A stretch of DNA of 64,000 bases. It comes from JAUVXJ01 sp034411995 (GTDB lineage Bacteria; Chloroflexota; Anaerolineae; UBA7937; B3-Chlor). The stretch covers positions 1,090,491 to 1,154,490 of the forward strand of contig DAOUME010000026.1 of assembly GCA_034411995.1 (NCBI GenBank), read 5' to 3'. Shown piece after piece: positions 1 through 8,795 of this stretch. Position numbers and translations under genes: made by a program. Within the stretch, counting starts at the first letter, position 1. The number at the start of each line of letters is the position of its first letter. Below the pieces are notes generated by a model. The model saw only the letters and a list, made by a program, of their open reading frames with translations. It did not search any database and was not told the DNA's origin.

Positions 1-1
1 T

Positions 2-340
2 CACATCATGCGGCTTGAGAACAGGGACAGCGAGGGGGAGTGCTACCAGGTGAATCACGGAGTAAGGGCTGTCTACTCCGACGCCGCCGGAGAGCTCCAG
101 GACCTGACCATCCAGGGCCAGCCGGTGCAGGATGATGGGCAGTATACCATCTGCTTGCAGGGGTACCACTTCACCAACTGCCGGCCGAATCTCAGCCTGG
201 ACTCGGAAGCGTTGACCACGTTGCAGCCAGCCCATGTCGTCACCACGTCGGCCCGCGACGTGCTCGAAGAGTACCTCAGAGGCAACCAGAACCTCAAGAG
301 CCAGGTGGAGGGGAGACTGATCTACAACCCCACGCCGTGA
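2..340 (+). CDS. 5'-nucleotidase C-terminal domain (3' end only)
   Basis: The gene runs in from outside the window; only the last 112 codons are visible. The residues resemble the end of the 5'-nucleotidase C-terminal substrate-binding domain of bifunctional metallophosphatase/5'-nucleotidases: a YQVNHGVRAVY-like strand, a stretch resembling the D-G-x-Y-x-I-x-x-x-x-Y region (DDGQYTICLQGY), then an alpha-helical end with VLEEYL. Family members are usually secreted and hydrolyse nucleotides or related phosphoesters with an N-terminal two-metal domain that is not visible here. The ATG at 8 is an internal methionine, because the frame is open to the window edge. The family call is fair, but the substrate cannot be judged from this fragment. 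Confidence 0.7.
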   Translation, partial: HIMRLENRDSEGECYQVNHGVRAVYSDAAGELQDLTIQGQPVQDDGQYTICLQGYHFTNCRPNLSLDSEALTTLQPAHVVTTSARDVLEEYLRGNQNLKSQVEGRLIYNPTP

Positions 341-550
341 GCCCCCTGCGGCCCACTCGACGCCGTGTCTAGTGCGCCCATCGGATCGGACATCGCTCTC
401 TGATGGGCGCCAGCCAGGGACACGTGCCATCCCCAGACGGCCAACCAGGAGGCAGGGATCACGATGGTGTCGTGTCTGGCCATGGATACACATCCAGGAC
501 CACGCCGGGAGGCGTGACCCTCAGACAACTCATGGAATGGAGTACAGGCC

Positions 551-1771
551 ATGACCGCTGAAGACGTCCAAGCGTTGATGAACCTGGATCCGACGTTGAT
601 GCCCTGGGTGCTGGGCGGGATCGTGGTGATCATGAGCGTGGCGGTGTTCTTGATCGCCCGCTACTTCATCGCCAGGGGCCTGGTGTACCTGTCCCTGCGC
701 ACCGAGAACAAGTACGACGACGTGATGGTCGAGAAGCTGCGGCCCTTTCGCTTTGCCTGGGTTGCGCCACTGCTGGTGATCTACTACCTCGCCGGGCTGC
801 TTCCTGAGAGCGCCCAGTTCATTCGCCAGGTCGTGTTGCTGCTCATCCTCTGGCTGGTGGTGCTCACCATCAACTCCATTCTCAACGGGGTGAATGCGAT
901 TTACGAGGCCAGTGACTTCTTCCATGGTGTGTCTATCCAAGGCTACCTGGATCTGACCAAGCTCGTCCTGGTCGTGGGAGGCCTCATCGTGACGGCCTCA
1001 GTGTTCACGGGCCAATCGCCGGTGGTGCTGCTGAGCGGGCTGGGCGTGGTGATGGCGCTACTCGTCCTCATGTTCCGTGACACGATGCTTTCGTTCGTGG
1101 CCAGTGTGCAGATCAACTCCAGCGACCTGGTGAGAGAGGGCGACTGGATCGAGATGCCATCCTATGAAGCGGACGGGTCCGTCATGAACATCTCTCTGCA
1201 TACAGTGAAGGTCCAGAACTGGGACAAGACCATTACGGTCATTCCCACGTATAAGCTCATGGAGGCTCCCTTCAAGAACTGGCGGGGCATGGAGGAGAGT
1301 GGCGGACGGCGCATCAAGCGTGCTATTCAGGTGGACCTGAACAGCATCAGATTCTGTGATCGAGCTACGCTACAGCGGTTCAGCAACATCGACCTGGTCA
1401 GGGAGTACGTGGAAGCCAGACTCTCCGCTTCCGATCAGACGAGTTCGCTGTCCAGGAGCGCCGATGGTGCATCTACGACTCCTCAGGTCACCAACATGGA
1501 AGTCTTCCAGGCCTACGTCACCAGCTACCTCAGAGGTCGTCCAGACCTCCACCAAGCGGGGATGACCCTGCTGGTCCGGCAACTGGACCCCGGCCCTACC
1601 GGCCTGCCGCTGGAGTTCTATGCCTTCACCAAGACGGTGGAATGGGAGGAATTCGAGGCTATCCAGGCGGAGATTACTGACCATCTGTTGGCGGCCCTCC
1701 CGCAGTTCGACCTCCGGGTCTTCCAGCAGCCCACAGGGGCCGACTTCCACACTCTGGTCGACTCAGGTTAG
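551..1771 (+). CDS. MscS-family mechanosensitive channel (YbdG-like)
   Basis: A 406-residue membrane protein. Hydrophobic segments lie near residues 18-42, 68-85, 91-115 and 135-153. A pore-type helix follows at about 160-188 (GLGVVMALLVLMFRDTMLSF), then the MscS beta domain with REGDWIEMP and TVIPTYKLM. The RRIKRAIQVDLNSIRFC stretch after the beta domain resembles YbdG/MscM-type channels rather than short MscS. The role expected from the family is release of solutes on hypo-osmotic shock through the cytoplasmic membrane. The ATG at 551 has a GGAG about 10 nt upstream. It is transcribed towards the convergent hydrolase, with only 27 nt between the stop codons. Confidence 0.9.
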   Translation: MTAEDVQALMNLDPTLMPWVLGGIVVIMSVAVFLIARYFIARGLVYLSLRTENKYDDVMVEKLRPFRFAWVAPLLVIYYLAGLLPESAQFIRQVVLLLILWLVVLTINSILNGVNAIYEASDFFHGVSIQGYLDLTKLVLVVGGLIVTASVFTGQSPVVLLSGLGVVMALLVLMFRDTMLSFVASVQINSSDLVREGDWIEMPSYEADGSVMNISLHTVKVQNWDKTITVIPTYKLMEAPFKNWRGMEESGGRRIKRAIQVDLNSIRFCDRATLQRFSNIDLVREYVEARLSASDQTSSLSRSADGASTTPQVTNMEVFQAYVTSYLRGRPDLHQAGMTLLVRQLDPGPTGLPLEFYAFTKTVEWEEFEAIQAEITDHLLAALPQFDLRVFQQPTGADFHTLVDSG

Positions 1772-1798
1772 GCAACCCATCGCGGCCTGATGTCCCGG

Positions 1799-2692
1799 CT
1801 ACTTAGCCGGCGATGTGGCAGCGAGGAAATCGACCACCAGTCTGTTGAACTGCTGCGGCCGCTCCAACTGAGGCATGTGACCACAGCCCTCCATGATCCG
1901 CACCTCGGCATGGGGGATGAGTTCGCGGGCAGCGTAGGCATGGGTGACGGGGACCACCAGATCACGCCCTCCCCAGATGATGAGCGTTGGCGTCTCCATG
2001 CCCGCCACCTCTCGCCGTAAATCCGCGAGCATCTCCTGGCGTTGCCCGCGAAGGCTGACCCCCATTCTGGCGATTCGCAGGGCGTTCTCTCTCACGCCTG
2101 GTGTTCTCAACACAGTGGCCGCGGCGGCCAGCCATTCGTCGTCGATGGAGCTCGAATCACGCAAGATCCATCTCCTCAGCGACGCGAAGGCTCGCTGGTA
2201 GAGCCTGAAGACCAGGTCTCCCAACACGGGAACTGACCACAAACGCAGGAAGGGGCTCAGCTCCCTACCGAAACCGGCGCTGTCCACCAGAATGAGCTTC
2301 GCCACCCGTTCCGGGGACCGCACGGCGGTCTGCGCGCATACCAGACCGCCGAGGGAATTCCCCGCCAGGCTCGCCCGTTCCAGGCCCACCCCGTCCATGA
2401 ACTGAGTCAAAAAGGAGGCTGCATACTCCAGCGACAGGTCCTCGATCTCCTTGTCCGACCCTCCGAAGCCCAGCAGATCCAGGGCGTACACGCGGTGCTC
2501 TGTGGCCAGCGGCCCCACGTTGTACTGCCAGAACTCCACCGAGCCTGCCAGGCCGTGCACCAGGATCAGTCCGGGCCCCTTACCCTGCATCCAGTACCGG
2601 ACTCTGCCCCCGCCCACCCGGACGTACCGGTCGTCAAACCTGGGAAGAACCACCGCTCCACCCCACGCCTTTCTTTGACTCCATGCCCCCAC
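1799..2692 (-). CDS. alpha/beta hydrolase
   Basis: 297 residues with the alpha/beta-hydrolase layout: an oxyanion HG motif (LVHGLAG, about 45-51), nucleophile elbow GNSLGG with Ser113, acid in WGGRDLVVP (about residue 247) and His in GCGHMPQLERP (about 275). Close families are esterases, C-C hydrolases and haloperoxidase-like enzymes; the substrate is not predictable. The start is uncertain: GTG at 2692 is the longest, while a GTG at 2653 has a better ribosome site (GGTGGAG) and loses nothing of the fold. It lies 89 nt downstream of the hydantoinase on the same strand and probably belongs to the same transcription unit. Confidence 0.85.
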   Translation of the reverse strand: MGAWSQRKAWGGAVVLPRFDDRYVRVGGGRVRYWMQGKGPGLILVHGLAGSVEFWQYNVGPLATEHRVYALDLLGFGGSDKEIEDLSLEYAASFLTQFMDGVGLERASLAGNSLGGLVCAQTAVRSPERVAKLILVDSAGFGRELSPFLRLWSVPVLGDLVFRLYQRAFASLRRWILRDSSSIDDEWLAAAATVLRTPGVRENALRIARMGVSLRGQRQEMLADLRREVAGMETPTLIIWGGRDLVVPVTHAYAARELIPHAEVRIMEGCGHMPQLERPQQFNRLVVDFLAATSPAK

Positions 2693-2781
2693 GTATGGTC
2701 ATCCCGAACCAGCCCGCTCCTGCTGTCCCCGGCCTGAATGGAAGTGAGATTCACTCCAACCCACCGGGTACGCACCGCAGA

Positions 2782-4158
2782 TCACGAGCGGAACGGCCTC
2801 CGATGGAGGAACCGGCCATCACCCTGTCTGCCCACGAATTCGCCGTCCACCACTATGCTCTTTCCTTTGGAGATCGTCCGCACCGGGTAGCCACGCACGG
2901 TGACGTCCTCGTAGGGGCTATAGTCGACGTTCATGTGCAGATTCTCCTGGCGAAGTCTGACCTGCTTTCGAGGATCGAAGATCACCAGGTCCGCATCGGC
3001 ACCGACGACGAGGCTCCCCTTCTGAGGGTACAACCCCAGGAGACGGGCCGGATTCGTGGCCACCAGCTCTACAAAGCGGTTGAGGGAGAAGCGACCTTCG
3101 TTCACACCGAAGTGGTGGAGCAGCGCCAGCCTGGTCTCGACGCCGGGCATGCCGCTCGGTATCAGCGAGAAATCGTCTCGTCCCAGCTCCTTCTGGCCCA
3201 CGAAGTTGAAGGGACAGTGATCTGTGGACACGACCTGAAGGTTACCGCTGGCCAGCGCTCTCCACAGCGCCTCTCGGTCGGCGCTCTCCCTCAAGGGCGG
3301 AGATACCACGTATTTCGCCCCCTCGAATCCAGGTAGCCTGTACTTCTCCTCCGTGCACAGCAAGTACGAAGTGCACGTCTCGCCGAAAGCCAACTGCCCT
3401 CTGTGGCGAGCCTCCCTGACCTTCTCCAGCGACGCCCGGCAGGTAACGTGGACGATGTAGATGGGCGCCTCAGCCATGTCCGCCAGCGCCAGAGCGCGTG
3501 CCGTAGCCTCGGCCTCCGCCTCCGGTGGGCGGCTGCGGGCGTGCCACAGGGGTGACGTCTTCGCCTCAGAGAGGTACCTCTGGATCAGATAGTCTACGAC
3601 CTGTCCATTCTCCGCGTGTACCAGCACCAGGGCGCCGATCTCCCGAGTCTTCAGCAAGATCCTGAACAGGCTGCCGTCGTCCACCATGTAACGACCAGGG
3701 TAGGCGAGATAGACCTTGAAGCTGGTGATCCCCTCCCTGACCAGCGCCGGCATCTCTTCCTCCAGGACGCTGGCGCTGGCATCCGTGATACTGACGTGTA
3801 AGCCGAAGTCGATGACCGCCCGGCCCTCAGCGCACCTCAGCCGCCTCTCCAACACCTGGTGCAGCGAGAGGCCGCGCTCCTGATCCGCGAAGTCGATGAT
3901 CGTGGTGGTGCCACCACAGGCCGCCGCGACGGTGCCAGTGAAGAAGTCGTCGCTTGATGCCGTCTTCCCCACCGGAAGCTCCATATGCGTGTGTACGTCC
4001 ACACCTCCGGGCAACACGTACAGCCCCTCGGCATCCAGCAGCTCATCGCCCTCCAGGCGCTTGCCAATGAGGGCAATCTGACCGTCCTGGATCCCAACGT
4101 CCGCCTCGTACGTCTCGCTGGCGGTCACGAGGGTACCGTTCCGGATAACCGTATCCAT
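2782..4158 (-). CDS. hydA: dihydropyrimidinase / D-hydantoinase
   Basis: 458 residues, normal length for the cyclic amidohydrolase family. The metal ligands are all visible: DVHTHME (His56, His58), the carboxylated lysine in SFKVYLAY (Lys148), HAEN (His181), HVTC (His237) and STDHCPF (Asp313). The family opens hydantoin or dihydropyrimidine rings in the cytosol, with two metals bridged by the carbamylated lysine. No dihydropyrimidine dehydrogenase or carbamoylase lies beside it, so the physiological ring is unknown. The start overlaps the stop of the upstream radical SAM gene (TGATG), which points to translational coupling. Confidence 0.92.
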   Translation of the reverse strand: MDTVIRNGTLVTASETYEADVGIQDGQIALIGKRLEGDELLDAEGLYVLPGGVDVHTHMELPVGKTASSDDFFTGTVAAACGGTTTIIDFADQERGLSLHQVLERRLRCAEGRAVIDFGLHVSITDASASVLEEEMPALVREGITSFKVYLAYPGRYMVDDGSLFRILLKTREIGALVLVHAENGQVVDYLIQRYLSEAKTSPLWHARSRPPEAEAEATARALALADMAEAPIYIVHVTCRASLEKVREARHRGQLAFGETCTSYLLCTEEKYRLPGFEGAKYVVSPPLRESADREALWRALASGNLQVVSTDHCPFNFVGQKELGRDDFSLIPSGMPGVETRLALLHHFGVNEGRFSLNRFVELVATNPARLLGLYPQKGSLVVGADADLVIFDPRKQVRLRQENLHMNVDYSPYEDVTVRGYPVRTISKGKSIVVDGEFVGRQGDGRFLHRRPFRS

Positions 4159-5222
4159 CAGATGAGCATCCTGTTGAGCTCACTAACCAGTTGCCTGGAC
4201 CTGCCTGGCTGCTCCTGCTCCAGGTTGTCCATCACTGCGGTGACCGCCTCTCTCCTGGCCGGCACGAGGAAGTCCTGGAAAGAGCTGTAGTTGGGCTCGT
4301 AGCCGAAGTACCGGAACAGCGTCCCCAGCCTGAAATTGAGCCTCTCGTCTTCCGACAGTTGCAGGTAGCGCTCCACGATGGAGAGCATCGCCTCTTTGTC
4401 CTCTGGTAACTGGCCCCGCACGTCCATCAGGATGTTGGTGGAGTGGTCGCTGGCGAAGTAGCTGGAAACCTCGAGATTCTGTACCAGCAACTGCTCCTCT
4501 CTGACCTTCTGCGCGTCGCTCGACTCTTCGAACTGTCCTTTGACCAGCCTGTCGTATAGCGGAATCCCCTGCCTGATGGTCAGGGTTCGCACCCTGATGT
4601 AGTCGGGGTTGACTTGGTTGAGGACCCCAGCGGTCTGCGAGGCGTGGTTGTGCCAGGTCTCCTCGCCCGCCAACCTCAACCTGCCTCCCAGGCCGAGAAC
4701 CACGTACAGGCACAGGGAAATGCCCGCCTCCATCACCCTCTTTCCACCCTCCACGACCAGCTCCGACGTCACCCCTTTCTCCATGTACTCCAGCAAGGGA
4801 TCGTAGCCCGATTCCAGCCCGATGTGCAGCCTGCTGAGCCCAGCCTCGTGGAGCTGCCGAAGCTCCTCCACCGACTTTCTGGCCACCGTCCTGGCCCTGG
4901 CGTAACTGGTCACGCGCCGTACGCTGGGGAACCGCTGGTTCAGCCGAGAGAGCACTTGGACCAGATCGCCCGTCTCCATCACCAGGCTGTTGGCGTCCTG
5001 GAGGAAGGCGGTGTGGAAGACGTCCCCGTGATACTCGGCCGCCCTGTCTATGTCCGCCAGAACGTCTTCCAGAGGCCGGCGCTCGAACCGCGTCCCTTTG
5101 TAGGTGGGGCAGAACTGGCACTTGTTCCAAGGGCAGTTCCTGGTGACCCGGATCAACAGGCTTGCCGCCTCGCTGGGAGGCCGGATCGGACCCAGCTCGT
5201 AAGGTAGCCCGACAGAGATCAT
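4158..5222 (-). CDS. radical SAM protein with CX4CX2C cluster motif
   Basis: 354 residues. The 4Fe-4S ligands are Cys30, Cys35 and Cys38 in RNCPWNKCQFCPTYKG; the first spacing is four residues rather than the canonical three. This CPWNxCxFC form occurs in a group of uncharacterised radical SAM proteins related to the Elp3/coproporphyrinogen-oxidase-type fold. The middle part (LHIGLESGYDPLLEYMEKG, about 135-153) is the typical strand-4/5 region. No second cluster motif is obvious. It is first in the minus-strand unit with the hydantoinase (1-nt overlap) and the hydrolase. The reaction is unknown. Confidence 0.85.
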   Translation of the reverse strand: MISVGLPYELGPIRPPSEAASLLIRVTRNCPWNKCQFCPTYKGTRFERRPLEDVLADIDRAAEYHGDVFHTAFLQDANSLVMETGDLVQVLSRLNQRFPSVRRVTSYARARTVARKSVEELRQLHEAGLSRLHIGLESGYDPLLEYMEKGVTSELVVEGGKRVMEAGISLCLYVVLGLGGRLRLAGEETWHNHASQTAGVLNQVNPDYIRVRTLTIRQGIPLYDRLVKGQFEESSDAQKVREEQLLVQNLEVSSYFASDHSTNILMDVRGQLPEDKEAMLSIVERYLQLSEDERLNFRLGTLFRYFGYEPNYSSFQDFLVPARREAVTAVMDNLEQEQPGRSRQLVSELNRMLI

Positions 5223-5522
5223 ACCTGCTCAGTCGCTCCTCTTCGCCTATCTACGACTTGATTCTACCATGGGATTGCCTTGCCCGGGATAGCGATCAGA
5301 CCGCAGGAGGCTTGCCCGCAGACAAGTGGACTTCCTCGTTCGGAGTACATCCGGGGGCGGGATCGTGGCCGCCGAGGGGCGCAGTTACAACCTCTGCACG
5401 CTCGTGAGCTGCCGCGCCGTTGCTGCCTGTGGATTGCCCCCCGCCACAGTGCCCGACTTCTGCCCGAGGGCTCTCCGGGGCGGCTTATGACTGCGGCCAG
5501 GCCATCTGAGCGAGGACGAAAC
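5223..5522. other. intergenic gap, no gene seen
   Basis: About 300 bases between the start of the radical SAM gene and the 3' end of the propeller lipoprotein gene, both on the minus strand. The reading frames here lack a credible protein. An isolated -10-like ATTCTA (TAGAAT on the minus strand) at 5261-5266 lacks a convincing -35. Confidence 0.5.
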
Positions 5523-6530
5523 TCACGGTGAGGGCTTCACATGGGGGTTCAGCTTGTTCCCGTCTCCATTCGTCAGTCGAAGGACTTCCCCATCCCCCCA
5601 GGCAGAGCACATGCAGAGCTGGAAGGAGCCACCCTCGTCTGAGGCGTAGATGACGCCAAGCCCATCGCTGGACCAGGCTGGATCCACCTCCTGTCCCGGT
5701 TCCGAAGTTGCCTGCCGCCTCTCGCTGCCATCCGCATTCATCACCCAGACGTCGTAGTTCCCGCTGCTTCTGGCCGTCTCGTGCGCCCAGGCCAGGGCTG
5801 TGCCGTCGGGAGACCACGCAGGGCTCACATCGCGACCCTCTTCCTCTGTCAACTGCACGACGTGCTGCACCGACATGCCGTCGGCAGCCAGCCTCCCTGT
5901 GTATAAGTCGAATCTGAAGGGCAGAGCGTACCGCTCGTAATGTGCGAATGCGACCATCCCACCATCCACGGTCACCGAGGGATACGCATAGGTAAAATGA
6001 GGATCCCACAAGCGCTCCACGCTGACTCCCGACTGGCTTTCGGGGCCCTCTACCGAGATCGCGATCACCTTCAGGCCCATGTTTCCCGGACCATCGAAGT
6101 ATCCTCGGCTCAGGTAGATGCTCCTGCCATCGGGATGCCAGGCCATTCCCTCCAGGAAGATCGAGCCAGAATCGTAGATCCTGTGCTGGGAGCCGCCATC
6201 TGCGTCCATGAGCCACACATCGATGGTACGGTCCGCTTCCTGACGCCCGAAGGCGATCATGCTGCCGTCGGGCGACCAGACCGGGTAACTCTCATCCTCG
6301 TTGGACTGAGTCAGTCTGACCGGCTGCGAGTCAGGGGACAGAACGAAGACCTCGTAGTTGCCCGGCGCGTCGGAGACGTAAGCTATGGTATCCCCAAACG
6401 AGAGTGGCCCTTCAGGCCTCTCCCCCCAGGGGTAGGCGTCGGGCGTCACAGATGGAGAGCCCCCCGGCGTGGCACAGCCGCTCAAGAGCACGGCTACCAA
6501 AACACAGAGCGAACCCACTACTCGTCTCAT
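5523..6530 (-). CDS. TolB-like PD40 beta-propeller lipoprotein
   Basis: 335 residues from the ATG at 6530. I chose this over the ATG at 6557 because it places a lipoprotein signal at the N-terminus: MRRVVGSLCVLVAVLLSGC, with LSGC as the lipobox. The mature part is built of repeated blades with WSPDG-type turns (YPVWSPDGSMIAF, MAWHPDGRSIYL, PAWSPDGTALAW, PAWSSDGLGVIYA) and NYEVFVL/IDVWLMDADGG strands typical of PD40/TolB repeats. It is predicted to sit on the outer face of the membrane as a binding propeller; the partner is unknown. It has its own promoter at 6567-6595 and is divergent from murJ. Confidence 0.87.
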   Translation of the reverse strand: MRRVVGSLCVLVAVLLSGCATPGGSPSVTPDAYPWGERPEGPLSFGDTIAYVSDAPGNYEVFVLSPDSQPVRLTQSNEDESYPVWSPDGSMIAFGRQEADRTIDVWLMDADGGSQHRIYDSGSIFLEGMAWHPDGRSIYLSRGYFDGPGNMGLKVIAISVEGPESQSGVSVERLWDPHFTYAYPSVTVDGGMVAFAHYERYALPFRFDLYTGRLAADGMSVQHVVQLTEEEGRDVSPAWSPDGTALAWAHETARSSGNYDVWVMNADGSERRQATSEPGQEVDPAWSSDGLGVIYASDEGGSFQLCMCSAWGDGEVLRLTNGDGNKLNPHVKPSP

Positions 6531-6566
6531 GCTCCCACAAGCACCCTTTCCCTGCATAGGCGGCCT

Positions 6567-6595
6567 ATTATACAGGAAGGTGACGTTCAGGTCAA
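6567..6595 (-). promoter_or_regulatory. sigma-70-type promoter for the propeller lipoprotein
   Basis: On the minus strand: -35 TTGACC at 6595-6590, 17-nt spacer, -10 TATAAT at 6572-6567. It lies about 37 nt upstream of the chosen ATG at 6530, which also argues against the ATG at 6557 as start. Confidence 0.75.
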
Positions 6596-6636
6596 CATTC
6601 CCGTCTTGGTCTGCTGTAGAGGCGGCGGCGAAGGGG

Positions 6637-6665
6637 TTGTAGCGCCGTCATCGCTCTGGTATAAT
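6637..6665 (+). promoter_or_regulatory. sigma-70-type promoter for murJ
   Basis: TTGTAG at 6637-6642, 17-nt spacer, TATAAT at 6660-6665. It faces murJ and predicts a leader of roughly 110 nt. Confidence 0.6.
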
Positions 6666-6783
6666 GGCCATTATTCCCGACCCGCCCCGTCCCGGTGCCA
6701 TGCCATTGCACCGAGTCACACCCATGCTCATTCCGGCCACGACGCCCGTCCCGGAACAGCCAGTACGACCAGGGTAGCGCGTA

Positions 6784-8352
6784 TTGTCAGAGAGATTCGC
6801 CAGCGCGGCACTTGTCAAAGACTCCACTGTGATCTCATCTCTGAGCTTCCTTGGGGTCGCAGGAGCTTTCCTCCTGGACGTAGTCATGGCCGCCAGCTTC
6901 GGCCTCGGCCACAGCACAGATGCTTTTTTCATAGCCATCGGCATCCCCCAGCTCATCTTCTCGATCATAACGACGACCGGTCCCACTGTGCTGACCCCCG
7001 TGTTCACTGAGCTCCTGGACGAACAAGGCGAGCTAGAGACCAACGTCGTTTTCAGCACCCTGAGCAACCTGAGTCTCGTCGCTCTGTCCATCCTTGCTGG
7101 CGTCGGCGTGCTTCTGTCCCCACTCATAGTGGCCGTCACTGGTGCTGGCCTGGACGAGCAGACAGCATCGCTCGCCCTGACTCTCAGCCGTATCCTGTTC
7201 CTCATGCTGATCCCTACCGCACTGATCCAAATCATGAAGGCCTTCCTCAACGCCCGCCACCACTTTGCCACCCCGGCTGCCGCGACCCTCATTCAGTATG
7301 CTATCATCGTCACCACCCTTCTACTCCTCGGGCCCACGCTGGGTATCACCGCGGTGGCGGTGGGCTACGTACTGAGCATGGTCGGGCAGGCGCTGGTGCT
7401 GGGGGTCGCCACTTGGCTCAAGGGAGGCTCCTACAAGCCCGTGGTGAAACTGCGACATCCTGTCGTGAGACGAGCGGCGCGACTCCTGGCACCACCACTC
7501 AGCGGTGAGCTTCTGGCCCAAAGCATGATCGTGATCGAACGCGCTCTGGCCTCGTTCCTGGCCCCCGGCAGCGTCTCCGCCCTGGTCTTCGCCGGTCGCA
7601 TCCTGCGAGCATCGGATATCCTGTTCTTGAACAACGTGGTCGTGGCTGGCCTGCCCCGGCTCTCCAGCCTGGCCACCGCCAGAGAGTACGAAGGCTTCAA
7701 GCGATTCATGTCGCTGGGCCTGAAACTGACCTGGGCTGTCACCATTCCCCTCACCGCCGGGATCCTGGCGCTGAATCGGCCCCTGGTGAGTCTGGTGTTT
7801 CAGCGAGGCGCATTCAACCCGCAAGACGCCGCGGTCACCGCCAGGGTCCTGGGCATGTACATGCTGGGGTTCCCTTTCCTGGCCATGCTCAGGATGTTGC
7901 TGACCTCATTCTACGCCGTGCAAGATACCAAGACGCCGTTCCTGATTAGAGCAAGCATGATGGGTCAGAACCTGATTGGAGACCTCGCACTGATGTCGGT
8001 GCTGGGCGTGCCCGGGCTGGCCCTGTCCACGTCGTTCACCTACGTCGTGCACTGTGTTCCGGCAGCACGGCTTCTGCGCAGAAAGATCGGCCCCTTGAAG
8101 ATGCGCGTGGGTACCTACCTGGCGAAGAGCGCCGTCGCTGCCTGCGTCATGGGAATGCTCACCTTCATCTTCTATGGCGCACTCCAACAGGTGCTCGGTA
8201 AGATGGGCTCTCCCGGTCAGCTCGTGGCCACCAGCATCGCAGCATCGTTGGGGGGCCTCGTCTACGTGGCCACCATGCTGGTGTTGAAAACAGAAGAGTT
8301 CCAGCAGTTCGTCGGCTCCGTCCTCAGACAGTTGCCTCTGGGAGGGAGGTAG
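6784..8352 (+). CDS. murJ: MurJ/MviN-family lipid flippase
   Basis: 522 residues with many hydrophobic helices throughout, in the normal range for the MurJ branch of the MOP exporter superfamily. N-terminal DVVMAASFGLGHSTDAFFIA and a central FQRGAFNPQDAAVTARVL are family hallmarks. MurJ moves lipid II across the cytoplasmic membrane. Because it lies at the edge of a glycan locus, it could instead flip another undecaprenyl-linked saccharide. The frame begins at a TTG (6784) without a strong ribosome site, so the exact start is uncertain. It has its own promoter upstream. Confidence 0.87.
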   Translation: MSERFASAALVKDSTVISSLSFLGVAGAFLLDVVMAASFGLGHSTDAFFIAIGIPQLIFSIITTTGPTVLTPVFTELLDEQGELETNVVFSTLSNLSLVALSILAGVGVLLSPLIVAVTGAGLDEQTASLALTLSRILFLMLIPTALIQIMKAFLNARHHFATPAAATLIQYAIIVTTLLLLGPTLGITAVAVGYVLSMVGQALVLGVATWLKGGSYKPVVKLRHPVVRRAARLLAPPLSGELLAQSMIVIERALASFLAPGSVSALVFAGRILRASDILFLNNVVVAGLPRLSSLATAREYEGFKRFMSLGLKLTWAVTIPLTAGILALNRPLVSLVFQRGAFNPQDAAVTARVLGMYMLGFPFLAMLRMLLTSFYAVQDTKTPFLIRASMMGQNLIGDLALMSVLGVPGLALSTSFTYVVHCVPAARLLRRKIGPLKMRVGTYLAKSAVAACVMGMLTFIFYGALQQVLGKMGSPGQLVATSIAASLGGLVYVATMLVLKTEEFQQFVGSVLRQLPLGGR

Positions 8353-8687
8353 ACTGCCGCAATGCAACATGGAGCATCCGGGCCGATTGTGTTCCATGTA
8401 CAGGACCGAGCCCAAAGCGGCTTCGAGCAACCGATCGCCAGCCACAGGGTCCGCAACGCAGACCTCGCCATCGTTGACTATCATCACCTCGCACGCAGGC
8501 CCATCCCCCTGGGCTCGGTCCTGCCTTCTGACTGGTGGTCGCCTAGACTTTCCCGTGAGCCGAGTCCGCCGTCGCTGCTCCTCCTGGGCGGACTCTCCCC
8601 ACCATCCTTGCACCACTGGAATGCCAGACCCGGCCACTTTCCTGGTCACCTCTGCTAACGAGGTCTTGTCGCAGACGCCTTTTGGCT
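8353..8687. other. intergenic gap upstream of glycan region A promoter
   Basis: About 335 bases after murJ with no supported gene on either strand. The next recognisable element is the consensus promoter at 8688. Confidence 0.5.
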
Positions 8688-8716
8688 TTGACAGACGCCC
8701 GTCACACGCGTATAAT
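8688..8716 (+). promoter_or_regulatory. consensus sigma-70 promoter of glycan region A
   Basis: TTGACA at 8688-8693, 17-nt spacer, TATAAT at 8711-8716, a perfect match in both hexamers. It lies about 80 nt upstream of the first glycosyltransferase start at 8796. The following four genes overlap or abut, so this is probably the main promoter of the left part of the glycan region. Confidence 0.85.
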
Positions 8717-8795
8717 AGTGCACCGTGAGAACGCACCAGCCACCCGGCTGCCACCACTCCAGACACCGTCGGGTTCCCACGCATGAAGGCTCGCC

